The translations under genes and the position numbers were made by a program. From Siniperca chuatsi (taxonomy: Eukaryota > Chordata > Actinopteri > Centrarchiformes > Sinipercidae), in NCBI RefSeq assembly GCF_020085105.1, contig NC_058045.1, forward strand, positions 4,106,333 to 4,170,332: a DNA stretch of 64,000 bases, written 5' to 3'. This document shows positions 48,554 through 60,157 of this stretch, one piece after another. The notes under the pieces were generated by a model. It saw only the letters and a program-made list of their open reading frames with translations. It was not told the DNA's origin and did not search any database. Position 1 is the stretch's first letter. Each line of letters starts with the position of its first letter.

Positions 48554-51260
48554 TTGTGAGTCTGTGTGTGAAAGCTCATACTACCTGTGTTTGTTTCCCT
48601 CTGGTTTGAATCAGCAAGGTCTACACCGCGTTCTGGATTGAGCCAATGATCGCTGTGCACTTTTTAATAGGTAGTATGCTAAAAGAGCTTTCAGACACGG
48701 TCCCGTCTGTTCCCCCCAACCCAAACTCGACCTGCGGACTGCTGTACCGCCTCCAGCAATTATAGCTTTAAAATCCAGCAGTAATACATTGCTGCTGGAT
48801 TTTAATTGATTTTAACTGTCTTTTTTTACCTGTAGTGGTGCAATTACATCTTATAGAAAAAGCAGAGGATGTGTACATCCCACATTCTTTATAGGTACTG
48901 GACAGATGACACATAGTAAGAATAAAAAGTAAAATATGTCCACAACACTGAACAGGACCCAAAATAAAAAAGTGCATTGATTAAAATGTTGCATGAAAGT
49001 TTATTCTTGACCTTGGAAACAGCAGTTGAGAAAACAACCTCATGAGGTCAGTTTAGTAGCTGTTCTGGAGCTTAAGGTCCTTAAAGTGCTCAGAAAAAAT
49101 GAAAATTTGAATCCCATGACAACAGGGCAAACACTAGTCTGCTGATGAAGATCACAGGATACGACTGAAAGCTCTAGAACAGCTAATAAATAAACCTTTT
49201 GGTGAGATTGTCTTCTAAAAAAAAAAAATAAATAAAACTCCATCCACTGATGATGACAGTGAGATGCAGTTGACAGCCTGGAAAATGCAGATGGACCTCA
49301 AAATATTGTTCATGCGCAATTTATAATTGTTTTTTTGTTTTTTTTACTAGTTGCCCTTCAGTGTTTCTGACATTTTTCCTTTTTATTCCTAATACACTTT
49401 CAGCTGTTTGTTCTTATCTTCTGGTCTGAGACAAACATAACAATAATTGTGTGTTATGTGATTTATTCAAACAGCACTGAAGCAGGGTGGGGGATATGTT
49501 TACACTGGTGCAGTGCACCACCACTCACTGCTTTGTACAACTACAGTAGCACGTTGTTGAGGACTGAGCATGAGCCAGCAGTTAAGTCTTTCCTCACTGG
49601 TGCAACAGTTTTATCATTTTAATTTAGCTTGAACAAGTAAATATCCACCTCTGGGGGAAAATATATTGTTAGTATATCAACAGTTGAGAATATATAGTGT
49701 AATACTGAGATGCCTGTGCATGTTTAATTTATAGCATGTAGTACTGGAGAGGGCCTTCTGTCTCGACTGTGATGATGGTATGAGCCACATTAGTCAGAGT
49801 CAAGCTGACCCTGGAAAGTATTACTGCTTTTAACTGTTATCAGCGCATGTTTACGGTCTGGAAACTTCTCCTCAAAGTAGTGAACAATCATAAAAATAAA
49901 AAACAGGAGCAAGCAGAAAGGGCCGCCAACTCTCTCCATCCCATTAAGCTCGACTACATGGGAATCAGGAATGCATATTGATTAAAACGCCAAGTTCTAT
50001 ATAATTGAAAATGCACTACTGCTGCTTGTTGTATACTGGATATACTACAGTTTGACCCCAAGCCTGTTAACACATCCACGTCTTGTACAGTTGTACAAGA
50101 AAATGCTGCATTCAGTTTCATAGTATTATAGGAACAGACATGTCTGTATTTCTAAGTATTTGAAGCCAATTTTTCAGACTTTGCATGTTTTGTTGTTTGT
50201 ACTGCTTCATCTATATACTGAGAGAAACGATCCCTGAAACAGCACTCTATTATAAGGTTTTACCTGTACATTGTGATATCGGGGTGAGTGGTTTATCCTC
50301 ACAGTAAAATCTTTTATGATGACCGCTTTCCAACATGTTGGTACAATATTGTAACTAGATTATTTCAGTATGGTGCAAACTTCTGCGTAATATTCGAGTT
50401 CATACCAGGGTCAATCTGAATCCAATCAATCATGAAGTGGATTTTCTTCTTAACAGTTTTTATAGGTTATTTTGAATCAAATCTTTGAGAATGAATGCTC
50501 TATCAGCCAGCCAACCTACCGGTGAGTAAATATTTCTCTTAATAGTTTGACGTGAATGAATGACTACAGGTGAACTGAGCCAACCCTGGTAATGCTTTGA
50601 CCTACTTCCTGACCATGTTAGTGATGTAGGTTGATCTCTAAGCTTGTCCCTAATATAGATGCACTAAACCTTTAGTTGTTTGTTGTTGCTAAGATTGTTG
50701 AAAAATTGACGAGTATTAAGAGACAGAAGGGCGTTTATAGTTAAAAATCACTGCATCTTTTCGATTAAAAAAACATTACCTCATATTCCTCCGTCTGTAT
50801 CGCTAGAAGTGTTGAGTCTCCAGTTATTTTTGTCAACAACCAACCTACTATTTGCCATCTTTTCAAAAGGTTTTCATTTAGTGACGGAATCTCGTGCAGG
50901 TCAATGTTTCAAACAGAATTAGATTTTGAATTTTAACTTTTCATTTGACGGTCACACCTTTGTTACTGATGTTGTCGTCACCTTTTAGTTTTAATACTGT
51001 ACGTCCAGGACTTGCCAGAGAAATCACGTTTTGATTTTTTCACTTCTAACTCATGTCCTTCAAATGCACACAAATCTGAAGGCCACAATGTTTTACCTTA
51101 ATTGTTTTATTTAACTATTGTGAGAACATTTCGTATGTCTCTAGTGAGGGCATGGTTTAGCATTTTTGATGAAGGTGATGCTGTAGCCTGGGACTGCAGA
51201 GAACATGCGTATGTAAAAGTGGATTAATAAAGCCTTGTTCTGTTACTACACTGTCTGAAC
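48554..51260 (+). other. mpi: mpi 3' flank, candidate 3' UTR
   Basis: 2.7 kb without coding potential. The AATAAA at 51226-51231, followed by a T/G-rich stretch (CTTGTTCTGTT), is a good polyadenylation candidate. Another AATAAA lies near 49.9 kb. The true mRNA end is not decided by sequence. Confidence 0.35.
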
Positions 51261-51565
51261 TCCTTATTTTTAGTGTTGCGTCTGTACTGTATGTTGTTTA
51301 AACCTTACAATAATGGTCAAAACACATTAAGGGCCTGTTTCAACAAGCAGATTTACTTTAGTTATCTGGTTAACTTCGCCCTCAGACTTCAGATTTAAGG
51401 TTTTATTCGCAAAGTTCCCGATAACTCAGTGAACTAGTATGATCATATCATGTTAGTATACTGTGTTACTTTCAAAGTCCAAATAAAATCTGTTAAGTAT
51501 TTTTGTTTTAAATATGTAAATAGTTTTATCTGATGTACATTATGATTGAGAAGTTTATTGCATTA

Positions 51566-52763
51566 CAGTTTTTTTCCACAATCGCCATGACAGTTTTTTC
51601 AATACATTTCACAATTTTCCTAAACTCTTAACGCACCAACACACCTAAAACACACAATTGGCAAAACGGTTAATTTCATGCTCAAAATCACACATTGTAA
51701 ACTAAACCCCAAAACTAATTTTCAAAATACAATAATAAACTAACACAATACACTGTGTCTAACAAAACACTGCAAACATGTTTTAAAATCAAATTATTAT
51801 TCAAAACAATAACACGCGTTCTCTTCCAACAGGAACATTTAGTCAGTCATAACACAATGACAAAAAAACACTATCATCAGCTAAAATTACAGAAACTGCA
51901 TTATTTTATGTGTCAGGTCTGCCCTTATACAATAGACAGTATATTGTATTGATCATAGATTGTGTTTTGCATTGTAGTTTCTTTTGAAGCCTCTACATTT
52001 TTGTTTTGTTGGGTTTAGTAAATGCATGCATTTTGTTTCTTTTGCTGCAGAAATTCAATACAAAAATGAATGACCATCTCAGAGTAGCTTTATAAAATGT
52101 ACAGTTTATGTAAAAAAAAAAAAAAAAAAAACAGACACAGAATTGCTGCAGTGAAGACTTTATTTGCAAAAGGACATTACTGCAAGATATACAAACAGAA
52201 AAAGGACCGGAATTATAACAAAAAAAACAAAGTAATCTTCTAATCTGTCCCGTCTTCTGCATTTGGCCACATGTTCTCATCCACATCACACCTGATATCT
52301 TCTCTGGCAAGGCACCGTGGGAAGAATCTTTTGGCATGCCTTATCCACCCCTGGCAGTGATCAGCTGTGATTTATATATTTGCATAATTGCAATAAGCTG
52401 TTTCTCATTAGCAATGGAATAAAATACAGGGAATATTTGTGTTTCAATTCACAATATGAACAGCTGTTCACTTTGACTTTAGCCTATATAAGTTATGTTT
52501 AGAACATGATGTTATCTGTTCTGACATACAGTGTGAAAGCTTTTGTAAATTTGACTGTAAAATTACATTGTTTTGGTCTTGGTTGAGCTTGTGTGTAAAA
52601 GAAGTTCAAGCATTTTAAATCGGTGTTAACTGTATGCATTTTGTATCAAAGCAACAAGAAATGTGTACAGCCTACAAAGACGGATGTTGTGCTAACCGTG
52701 TTAAGAGTTTAGGAAACTTGTTAAATGTATTGAAAAAACTGTCATAGCGATTGTAAAAAACTG
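51566..52763. mobile_element. Decayed Tc1/mariner-IS630-type DNA transposon with long TIRs
   Basis: Both ends begin CAGTTTTTT directly next to a TA dinucleotide (51564-51565 and 52764-52765). They continue as imperfect inverted repeats of about 66 bp sharing ATGACAGTTTTTTCAATACA and CCTAAACTCTTAAC. Inside, the minus strand (about 52.24-52.35 kb) encodes a transposase C-terminal remnant: GWIRHAKRFFPRCLAREDI and CDVDENMWPNAEDGTD, then stop. That fits DDE-type IS630-like fish transposases. The remaining ORF is gone, so the copy is non-autonomous. An A19 run lies near 52.11 kb. Confidence 0.85.
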
Positions 52764-52765
52764 TA

Positions 52766-53841
52766 AACATCCATTTGAATATTGTATGTATAATTGAGCC
52801 ATATATACTGAAATATATCAATAATGGGGGAAAACACTGATTCTTATTAATATTGTGATATTGATTTCAGCCGTATCTCGCAGCCCTACTTGAAATATTC
52901 ACATATTTATCAAGTACTAACCAGCAATCAAGTATCACTTGGGACACACTGTAGAAATACAATATATTTATTAGCAGATTTATTTACCTCCAATAAAACT
53001 ATGTAGAGCTCATTGAAACCTTTAAGAGAATTCAGAATAAAAGTACATCAAATTTTCTCAGTAACCAAACTATTTACGCAAGGCAAATTGACAACAGTCA
53101 TCACCATTTCCACACATTGATGACTGATAATCAGACATTTTTTAAAAAATCTGCCCACCATTATCTACATTTTCACCATTTATAAAATCACATAAACAGA
53201 CCTCTGAATCGTTTTTTGTTAAGAAATACTCATTGTGGATAAAGACAGTCTGCCAGTTTGTTGTTGCTGAAACAAATGGCGAAGAAGTAGCAAACAGTAC
53301 ACAGATTTCAACAGCCACGTTAAGATTCATGGTGCAATAAATTAAAGTGCATGTTTCTGGAATAATCAAAAGGAGTGAGACTGAAGCGTACAGATCGACA
53401 AAGCCAATAAAGGAAGTCTAGAAGAAGTAGGCTTAGGCAGTGGCTGAAGTAGTACTGTGTGACTTTCAGATGTGCATGCATTGTCTTCGTACCCTCACCT
53501 TTCAAAAGCTTCCACAAACTGTTGCTGGAAAAATCCATTTGCGCTGTAGTTCATTGTTTTCCTTTTTGCTTCACCGAAGAGGATCACTGAAGTGATTTTC
53601 TCCAGTCAGATTTTCATTTGTTCCACCATCAGCCATTGGAGGAAACTCTCACAGCTTCAGCTCTGTTTGCAGCCCTCTTGTTTTGTGCCATCAAGCAAAT
53701 TCAGTGGGTTTCATGTGTTCTACCTTGTGGCACACAATGTACAATTCACCATATACAGGCTGATGAAGGCTGCCAGTCTTCTGTGTTATGGTCTCATTTG
53801 TTTATGGCTCAGTCTGATAATTTATTATGATGTCAAAAGTT
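52766..53841. other. Region between the DNA transposon and the plex9-type stop
   Basis: 1.1 kb of AT-rich sequence without recognisable genes. On the minus strand, AATAAA at 53821-53826 lies only about 16 bp past the exonuclease stop and could end its mRNA. Confidence 0.5.
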
Positions 53842-54512
53842 TTATAATTCATTAAGTTGTCCATCGTGGTCCTCTGCTTTGCTCTCTGTGCCCTGCACTG
53901 TCAGTCTGAAGTGCTCCCACAGGGGGCGCTGTTCTGGTATCTTACAGTGCACTAGAGATTTAGCAGCTGGTTTGTTTTCCATGGTGTCCAGAGTAAACCT
54001 ATGCCTAAAGATCAACTCTGGTGTGGGCTGAAGCGCCTTATACAGTGCCTGTAATGCTCGCACATCCTCCAAAGCATCATGGGCCTTGTAGTTCACACCC
54101 AGCAGCTCCCTGACCAGGTTCTCCTGTCGAAAACTCTGGAGGCGGCGGTCCTTCAGCATCTCCCGAGCCAGCGGTAGAGTGTCAACGTAGCCCGAGACTG
54201 ATGACTCAAACTCTGCTCGGAGGTCCAGTTCATCGAGAGCTCGAGCCAACAGTGGACAGTCGAAGCGGCGAATGTTGTGGCCGATGACAAGCGGGCATCC
54301 GAGCATTTGAAGGAAAGCTATGAAGGAGACCAGGACCTCCCGCAGGGAGTTGGTGAGGACAAGTTGCCGATGGAGGTACAGTCTCTGTCTGCGGACCCTG
54401 AAGCCGGTCACTCTGGCTGCTCCTCGCTGCATTCGACACCGAGGGATGATGTAGAGGTTGAGCGAGTGGCCTCCACTCACTGCAGCCAGCTGGACGATCT
54501 CACAACTCTGAC
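53842..54512 (-). CDS. Left plex9-type gene, coding exon 2 with stop
   Basis: 671 bp after acceptor TTCACCAG, beginning (G)QSCEIVQLAAVSGGHS. Carries Exo II and Exo III and runs to TAA. Confidence 0.92.
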
Positions 54513-54729
54513 CTGGTGAAATAAAACATGTAGAAGGGAAGAAAGGGACACAAATGTGAAACCTATGATGAAAGGATTGTAGGCTGAAACACAGGCTGTT
54601 AGGTTAGGCTGAAATTAATCAACAACAATTAGGGAGGGAGATATGGGTAAAACAATACTATAACTGTGAAAATTAAAAATTTAAATGAAGGTTGCTTGCC
54701 TATTATATTAATACCATGTTGAAACTTTT

Positions 54730-54764
<35 letters not shown>

Positions 54765-56083
54765 GCATGAGGCTTAACAATTCAAAGTGTTGTCCTGCTG
54801 ACTGCAGGGAAAAGTTGATTAGCTGTTGCAAACAGGCTTCCATTTATACAAATGGAAAGAACATCATGTACTGAGGACAGTATGTATTGTAATGACCATG
54901 AGAGGAAAAGTATCAGTTTTGGGGAACGAAGCAGAGACTTTAGCAACTTACAAACAGAGGGAGTGTAGGATTCCTCCACTGTCTCCACACGAAGGGTGGA
55001 CTCGTGTGCCAAGAGGCTGGACCAGCCTGTGCACCACCCAAGGGAGAGCTAAGTCTAAAGCACAGCTCCTCCCCACCTCTGTAGAAACCTATCAGATAGC
55101 TGTACATTCTCATTTAAAACTGTGTAATGTTAAGAATAGCATTCTTTTTTTTAGGATGATGGCTACAGGTTAATAGCGTGCCGACTGTGGTTTTCTGAAT
55201 AGAAAAGATCCTTGTACAAGATGCTTTTGATCCTCAAATGCCAAATTAAGGAATAGCTTCTCTCCAGACTTTTCTTTTGCAAATAAACGAACGCGCTGAC
55301 ATAACTCATACTGATTACTACTAAATGAGCTGAAAACATTGTCCACAGGGGTCTGACACACTGGAGATGTAACAGTATGACAAAACCTGATTGTAGCCAA
55401 ATGTATATGGTCTCAGTATATATATAGTCATGGCTATATATTGTCTTGGCCCACCCCTAATGACAATTTTGATAATCTATTAATCGTTTAATAAGTCCTT
55501 TATCAGCTTTTTGCTGCTTTTCTGTCTTTCATGTCACCGTAAACTGACAATAAGCGGTTTCAAAATGTCCCGTTGGGCTCTGGGAACTGGTACTTTTTTT
55601 AAATGACTAACCAACATAACATTACCATTAGCACAGAATCATTAATTGCTGCCCCAGTATCAAGTCATATTTAACTACAACAGGGCAAAATCTAAATTTT
55701 GAACAGACCCAATTTGAAATAGAAAGCTTTGTCTTATGGAAGCATCTGGTAGGAATTATGCGTTTTCTTTATCTTCCATAAGCAGGAAAAGTGGAGTGAT
55801 CAGGACAGGCGTTTGTGTGTGTAGTCTCCTCACTCATTCATTCAACTTGCAGTGAATGAGATCACAGTGAAGCTAAATGAACGCTTATTTTGCTGGGGCA
55901 GTTGGGGCACTGATGCTGTGGTGGGGTGTACTGACAAAACATGAAACTTTATATCATTACCATAAAGTTTTATCTGTCACATAACAGCATAGGACAAGTG
56001 ATCTTACCCAGTCCAGTTGTCTCCAAGTCAAAGAAAACCAGCGACTGTTGAGACTTTTCAACGTCTGATTCTGATTCTTGCAT
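53842..56083 (-). CDS. PML-like exon 9 DEDDh exonuclease, left copy (248 aa)
   Basis: A predicted 3'-5' exonuclease of the DEDDh superfamily, related to the exonuclease-like exon 9 of PML and to the stand-alone teleost Plex9 proteins. Two coding exons, 248 aa. Exo [11 protein letters not shown] with D19 and E21. Exo II: VIGHNIRRFDCPLL with D110. Exo [16 protein letters not shown] with H170 and D175. All five catalytic residues are present. There is no RING, B-box or membrane segment. The 40-residue C-terminal tail after FTLDTMENKP has no recognised motif. It lies tandem, same strand, with the second copy at 59.6-62.0 kb, and convergent with mpi; PML is near MPI in human 15q24, which supports the family call. 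Literature knowledge: zebrafish plex9.1 and plex9.2 act in retrotransposon restriction. Which paralog this is cannot be told, so no symbol is given. A TREX-like name is a less likely alternative. Confidence 0.88.
54513..56007. other. Intron of the left plex9-type gene
   Basis: 1.5 kb. Contains (CA)n at 54732-54762 and a GGGCTGCAAC-family fragment near 55.45-55.58 kb (TTTTGATAATCTATTAATCG, TTGGGCTCTGGGAACTGG). No exon seen. Confidence 0.65.
54732..54762. repeat. (CA)n microsatellite
   Basis: About 15 CA units within the exonuclease gene intron. Confidence 0.93.
56008..56083 (-). CDS. Left plex9-type gene, coding exon 1
   Basis: 76 bp, starting ATGCAAGAATC after CGGCGGG. Ends in phase 1 within the last Gly of LETTGLG at a GTAAGA donor. 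Contributes the Exo I Asp and Glu. Confidence 0.88.
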
Positions 56084-56467
56084 CCCGCCGCGGCCACGGT
56101 TATCAAATATGACAGTTGACACTCACGTTTAGTAAAATAATCGAAACAAAGACACATTACAGACACTGGCAGTACGTATGTATCTACATGGCGTCAGTGA
56201 ACACTTTCCCTCCGTGTTTTTAAACACCTGCGTAACGTTACACAGACACAACTTCCAAAACAAAAGACTCGAAGATGAATTTACGGAAGAGAACAAGATA
56301 CATGACTTGTAGCCAAGCGATGCGCTGACCAAAACACCTGCAGCTGCACAATGTATGTCTGAGACAACTTAAAGTATCATTTTCTAACTAAATCAACAGC
56401 GAAACAAGAAACGCTGCTTTAACGCAATGTGCTTTTGAAGATTTGGGCAAGCGCAGAGAGACTCTTC

Positions 56468-58300
56468 TTCTTCGTAAAGTTCTATGGCGGTTGGCAATCA
56501 ACGTTATGGTGCATTACCGCCACCAACTGGAATAGAGTGTGGACTATAAATCCACTAATTATTAAATAAAAGAAAATAAAACGAGATAAATCAATCAAAA
56601 AAACAAACACTCCATAGTTCTATTCTCTCTATCGAATTTGTTCTGTAAAGATACTGAAACAACAACAGATAACAGAGACGGTGTAGTCCCTCATTCGTCC
56701 AGGAGTGTTCTATCGTAGAAAAGGTTTCAGTCGTAGTCATCTGGACACTGTTTTCAGAATCAAGACGTTTCGGCTCCCATCCGGAAGTCATTCTCAATTG
56801 TGAAAAAATTGGACGGGAACTGGAAATTTAAGCTACTCTGAGTTACATAAGCCTCGCCCTCAGGAAGGAATCTGCCTGAGTATCTGTTAATAGCTAGTTT
56901 CACCTGAAACTGACCTAATAGTTTCAAGATGGCCCAGTGATCAGTAATCAGGCCTATTGTTCTCTGGCTGCATCTACTTCATCACTGCTAAGTGCCTGAT
57001 TAGCATGTGATTGGCGTGACCAAGGTGATAATACACTCTGATAGACTTTGGGCAGATTGAATCTCAGACCACCATTTCTGTTCAAAGAGGGGTTCTCTTT
57101 TTTCACAAAAATGGGTTCCTTGACGCCTTCGTTCAAACCAACTCCTCTCTCTACTAAGAATCTTCACCTCGCTGTCTTCAAATGTGTGGTTTGTAGCTTT
57201 TAAATGCAAATGCACGGCGCTCTGTAATCCTGAGTTAGCGTGTCGTCTGTGCTGATAAAGTCTTTTGTGAAGTGGCTGTTTGGTCTCGCCTATGTCACGG
57301 TACATAGGCGAGAACAAACACAAAAGACTTTATCAGCACAGACGACAGCGAGGTGAAGATTCTTAGTAGAGAGAAGAGTTGGTTTGAACGGGGCGTCAAG
57401 GAAGCCATTTTTGTGAAAAAAGAGAACCCCTCTTTGAACAGAAATGGTGGTCTGAGATTCAATCTGCCCAAAGTCTATCAGAGTGTATTATCACCTTGGT
57501 CACGCCTATCACATGCTAATCAGGCACTTAGCAGTGATGAAGTAGATGCAGCCAGAGAACAATAGGCCTGATTACTGATCACTGGGCCATCTTGAAACTA
57601 TTAGGTCAGTTTCAGGTGAAACTAGCTATTAACAGATACTCAGGCAGATTCCTTCCTGAGGGCAGGGCTTATGTAACTCAGAGTAGTTTAAATTTCCAGT
57701 TCCCGTCCAATTTTTTCACAATTGAGAATGACTTCCGGATGGGAGCCGAAACGTCTTGATTCTGAAAACAGTGTCCAGATGACTACGACTGAAACCTTTT
57801 CTACAACAGATAACAGAACGTCTTTGTAAAAGATCACGCAAATCAAACCTCATCTTTATTTCTTTAAGGTTCAGTGTCACTTCTCTTCTCTCAGCATCAT
57901 ATTTTGGACAGTAAATCATAACATGTTCCAAAGTTTCTTCTTGATCACAGACTGAACATTTTCCTGTATGATGTTTTCCTATTTTACATAATGTGCTGTT
58001 TAATCCTGTGTGCCCAAAACGTAGCCTGGATATTATTGTTTCCTCTTTCCTGGTTCTCCCCGTTCACACCTACTTTTCTTTGAAAGTTGAACAACCACCT
58101 TCCTGTTCTCTCTTCTTCCCACTGCTTCTGCCACCATTCTTTCAACTTATGCTTAATTGTGGTTTTCATTTCCGTTTTTACTAAGTGCTACTGTAATGTC
58201 AGTGTGATTAGGTTTGCTTCCTTTGCACACTTGTCAGCTATTTCATGTCCTTTGATTCCTTTATGTGCAAGTGGATGAACTACTGAGCACATCTTTAGTT
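56468..58300 (-). mobile_element. Non-LTR LINE 3' part with RNase H remnant, interrupted
   Basis: On the minus strand 58.26-57.82 kb reads HKGIKGHEIADKCAKEANLI (RNase H-type GHE.AD motif), KEWWQKQWEEERTGRWLF and EHVMIYCPKYDAERREV, the usual C-terminal region of a fish LINE ORF2. Its 3' end continues left of the inserted Penelope-like pair to about 56.47 kb, where GGCGGTTGGCAATCAACG and TGCATTACCGCCACCAACTG mark the element terminus. 5'-truncated and interrupted, so dead. Confidence 0.78.
56677..57802. mobile_element. Inverted (head-to-head) pair of Penelope-like element 3' ends
   Basis: Two copies of the same GIY-YIG endonuclease segment face each other. The left copy is coded on the minus strand, the right on the plus strand: IGETKQPLHKRLYQHRR, HLHLKATNHTFED, ILSRE.SWFER, FVKKENPSLNRNGGLRFNLP. 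The centre is a 9-bp hairpin, CGCCTATGT / ACATAGGCG (57287-57310). The right arm lacks about 10 and about 68 bp present in the left; the left has a frameshift after SWFER. Flanked by the perfect 15-bp direct repeat ACAACAGATAACAGA (56662-56676 and 57803-57817). The N-terminal reverse transcriptase is absent. Confidence 0.85.
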
Positions 58301-59618
58301 TGGTTGGTGGGTATACTGAAACTGATTACAGTTGTATATTTTGTAAGAAAGAACAAAAGTCATCAATACACTTAATTATATTAGATTTAGAGGAATATCT
58401 GGGTCATATCGTATACACTTTGTATCAAAACCTTGTTGCTTACTTTGATTGTAATCCTCCCATTCCAAAACATGTGATTAATTGAATTATATTACAGGGG
58501 AATTCCTCATAAATCAAAATGTTTATTCTATATAACTTTTTATTTCCCATTTTTAAAATCTTTCCCTTATTGTATAAATTACATCATTGCTTGAAAGTAT
58601 GAAAAAAAGATCAGGATGTGTCAGAAATACAAGGAAATTACTTAAAGTCTCTGCAGCTTTTCTTAATAAGTACCTTTTTGATCATGTTTTGTGGTATTTT
58701 GGTTGTAGATATCATTTTCATATATGTCTTTTGATTATTAATCTGGTAGTAATTCCTCTTTTTTGTTAAAGCTGTGATGTCTGAATGTTGACATTCTCTG
58801 CTATTATAATAAATATAAGCAAATTAATGATATTTTTTTAACACTTGATGTACACTATGATGTATATTTAGGACACAGACTCACTTCTTATTAAACAATA
58901 TGACAACATGCAGAATCCATCAGAAGCAAAGTGCATTTGAAATATTTGAGAGGAGAGATTTTTATGTTGAAACATACACCAAAGTCTTTGTTATACAAAC
59001 CAACATAAAACATCCATACTTAAACCGAATATTAAAAGGGAGCGGGCAACTTTTTTGACGGATCTACTTTAACGCACCTCTCTCATCTCATTCTAGATAG
59101 TAATTTCCTCAATTTCCCAGAACACTGTGCGAAAAAAAAACCTTGGAGAAAAGTCTTGAAGATTTGCAGAAATGCTTTTTAAACAAAAACACAGAATGCT
59201 TTGCAGCTGCATTGCATGCTGGTCTATTGAGGCTACTCTGTGGAGAGAGTTCTCCCTGTATGATTGCTGAAATTTGGTGCAAATAATTAAAAAAAAAAAT
59301 ACCAAGTTGCCTAGAAGAATTAAATGTAAGTTTAATGGTTCTTGTGGGAAAAAATGTGCTACAATTTACTGGAAAGACAAAACACTTGTGATGAGACATT
59401 TAGACAACAAAGCTACAAGACTAAATAATATCATTATACAGAATAGACATTACATATCTGTGAGTTGTGGGGTGAGACATGCATTATTTGTCTCCAATCA
59501 CAAGACATTTTACCCGTCAGTTCAACAACAAAACAGCTAAGAAAAGGCACATTTTTAAATGGAATATTTTCTTTTTGTGGCCAGATAGTTTTCCTCTTTG
59601 TTTTTTTCTGCAGCTTTT

Positions 59619-60157
59619 TTAAAACTCTAGGGAAGACCTGTAGATAAATCTCAGGACATCCCATCTTTCGGGACTCCACGTGTTGAACAGCTCCTGCAGC
59701 ATCCTGGCGTCCTCCAAAGCATCATGGGCTTTGTAGGTCTTTCCCAGGTAGTGGCGGACCAAGTTCTCCTGAGAATAACTGCCCAGTCCACGAAAGACGT
59801 TCTTGCTTAGCAGGAAGGTATCCAGAAACCCGGACACCACCTGCTGGAACTCCTGCCGGAGGGAGAACTGTCGCAGCACTCTGGTGAGCACAGGTGCATC
59901 AAACCGCCTTGCACTGTGGGCCGCCAGCAGCACGGGACGGCGGAAGGAGCGAAGGAAGGCGATGAAGGAGGTGAGAGCTTCAACAAGGGGGATGGTGTCC
60001 ACAGGAACCCCGTGGCAAAACAGGGTGTCATACTGGACGGTGAACCCTGTGACTTTTCTGGCGCTGTCAGTGAGGGCGCGGCGGGGGAGGGTGTAGACGT
60101 TAAAGACCCTCTCTCCACAGATGGCCGACATCTGGATGATGTCACATACTGCAGTGT
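59619..60157 (-). CDS. Right plex9-type gene, second coding exon with stop
   Basis: 539 bp after acceptor CTTTCAG, beginning (D)[18 protein letters not shown]. Carries Exo II and Exo III and ends in TAA. Confidence 0.92.

Larger units (their letters stand above)
56084..59618. other. Region between the two plex9-type genes
   Basis: 3.5 kb holding the promoter side of the left gene (first 0.4 kb), a LINE remnant carrying the Penelope-like inverted pair (56.47-58.3 kb), and 1.3 kb of AT-rich sequence to the stop of the right gene. Confidence 0.7.

Noticed and set aside
48275..48660. Minus-strand ORFs opposite mpi exon 8
   Set aside because: Shadows of a GC-rich coding exon on the other strand.
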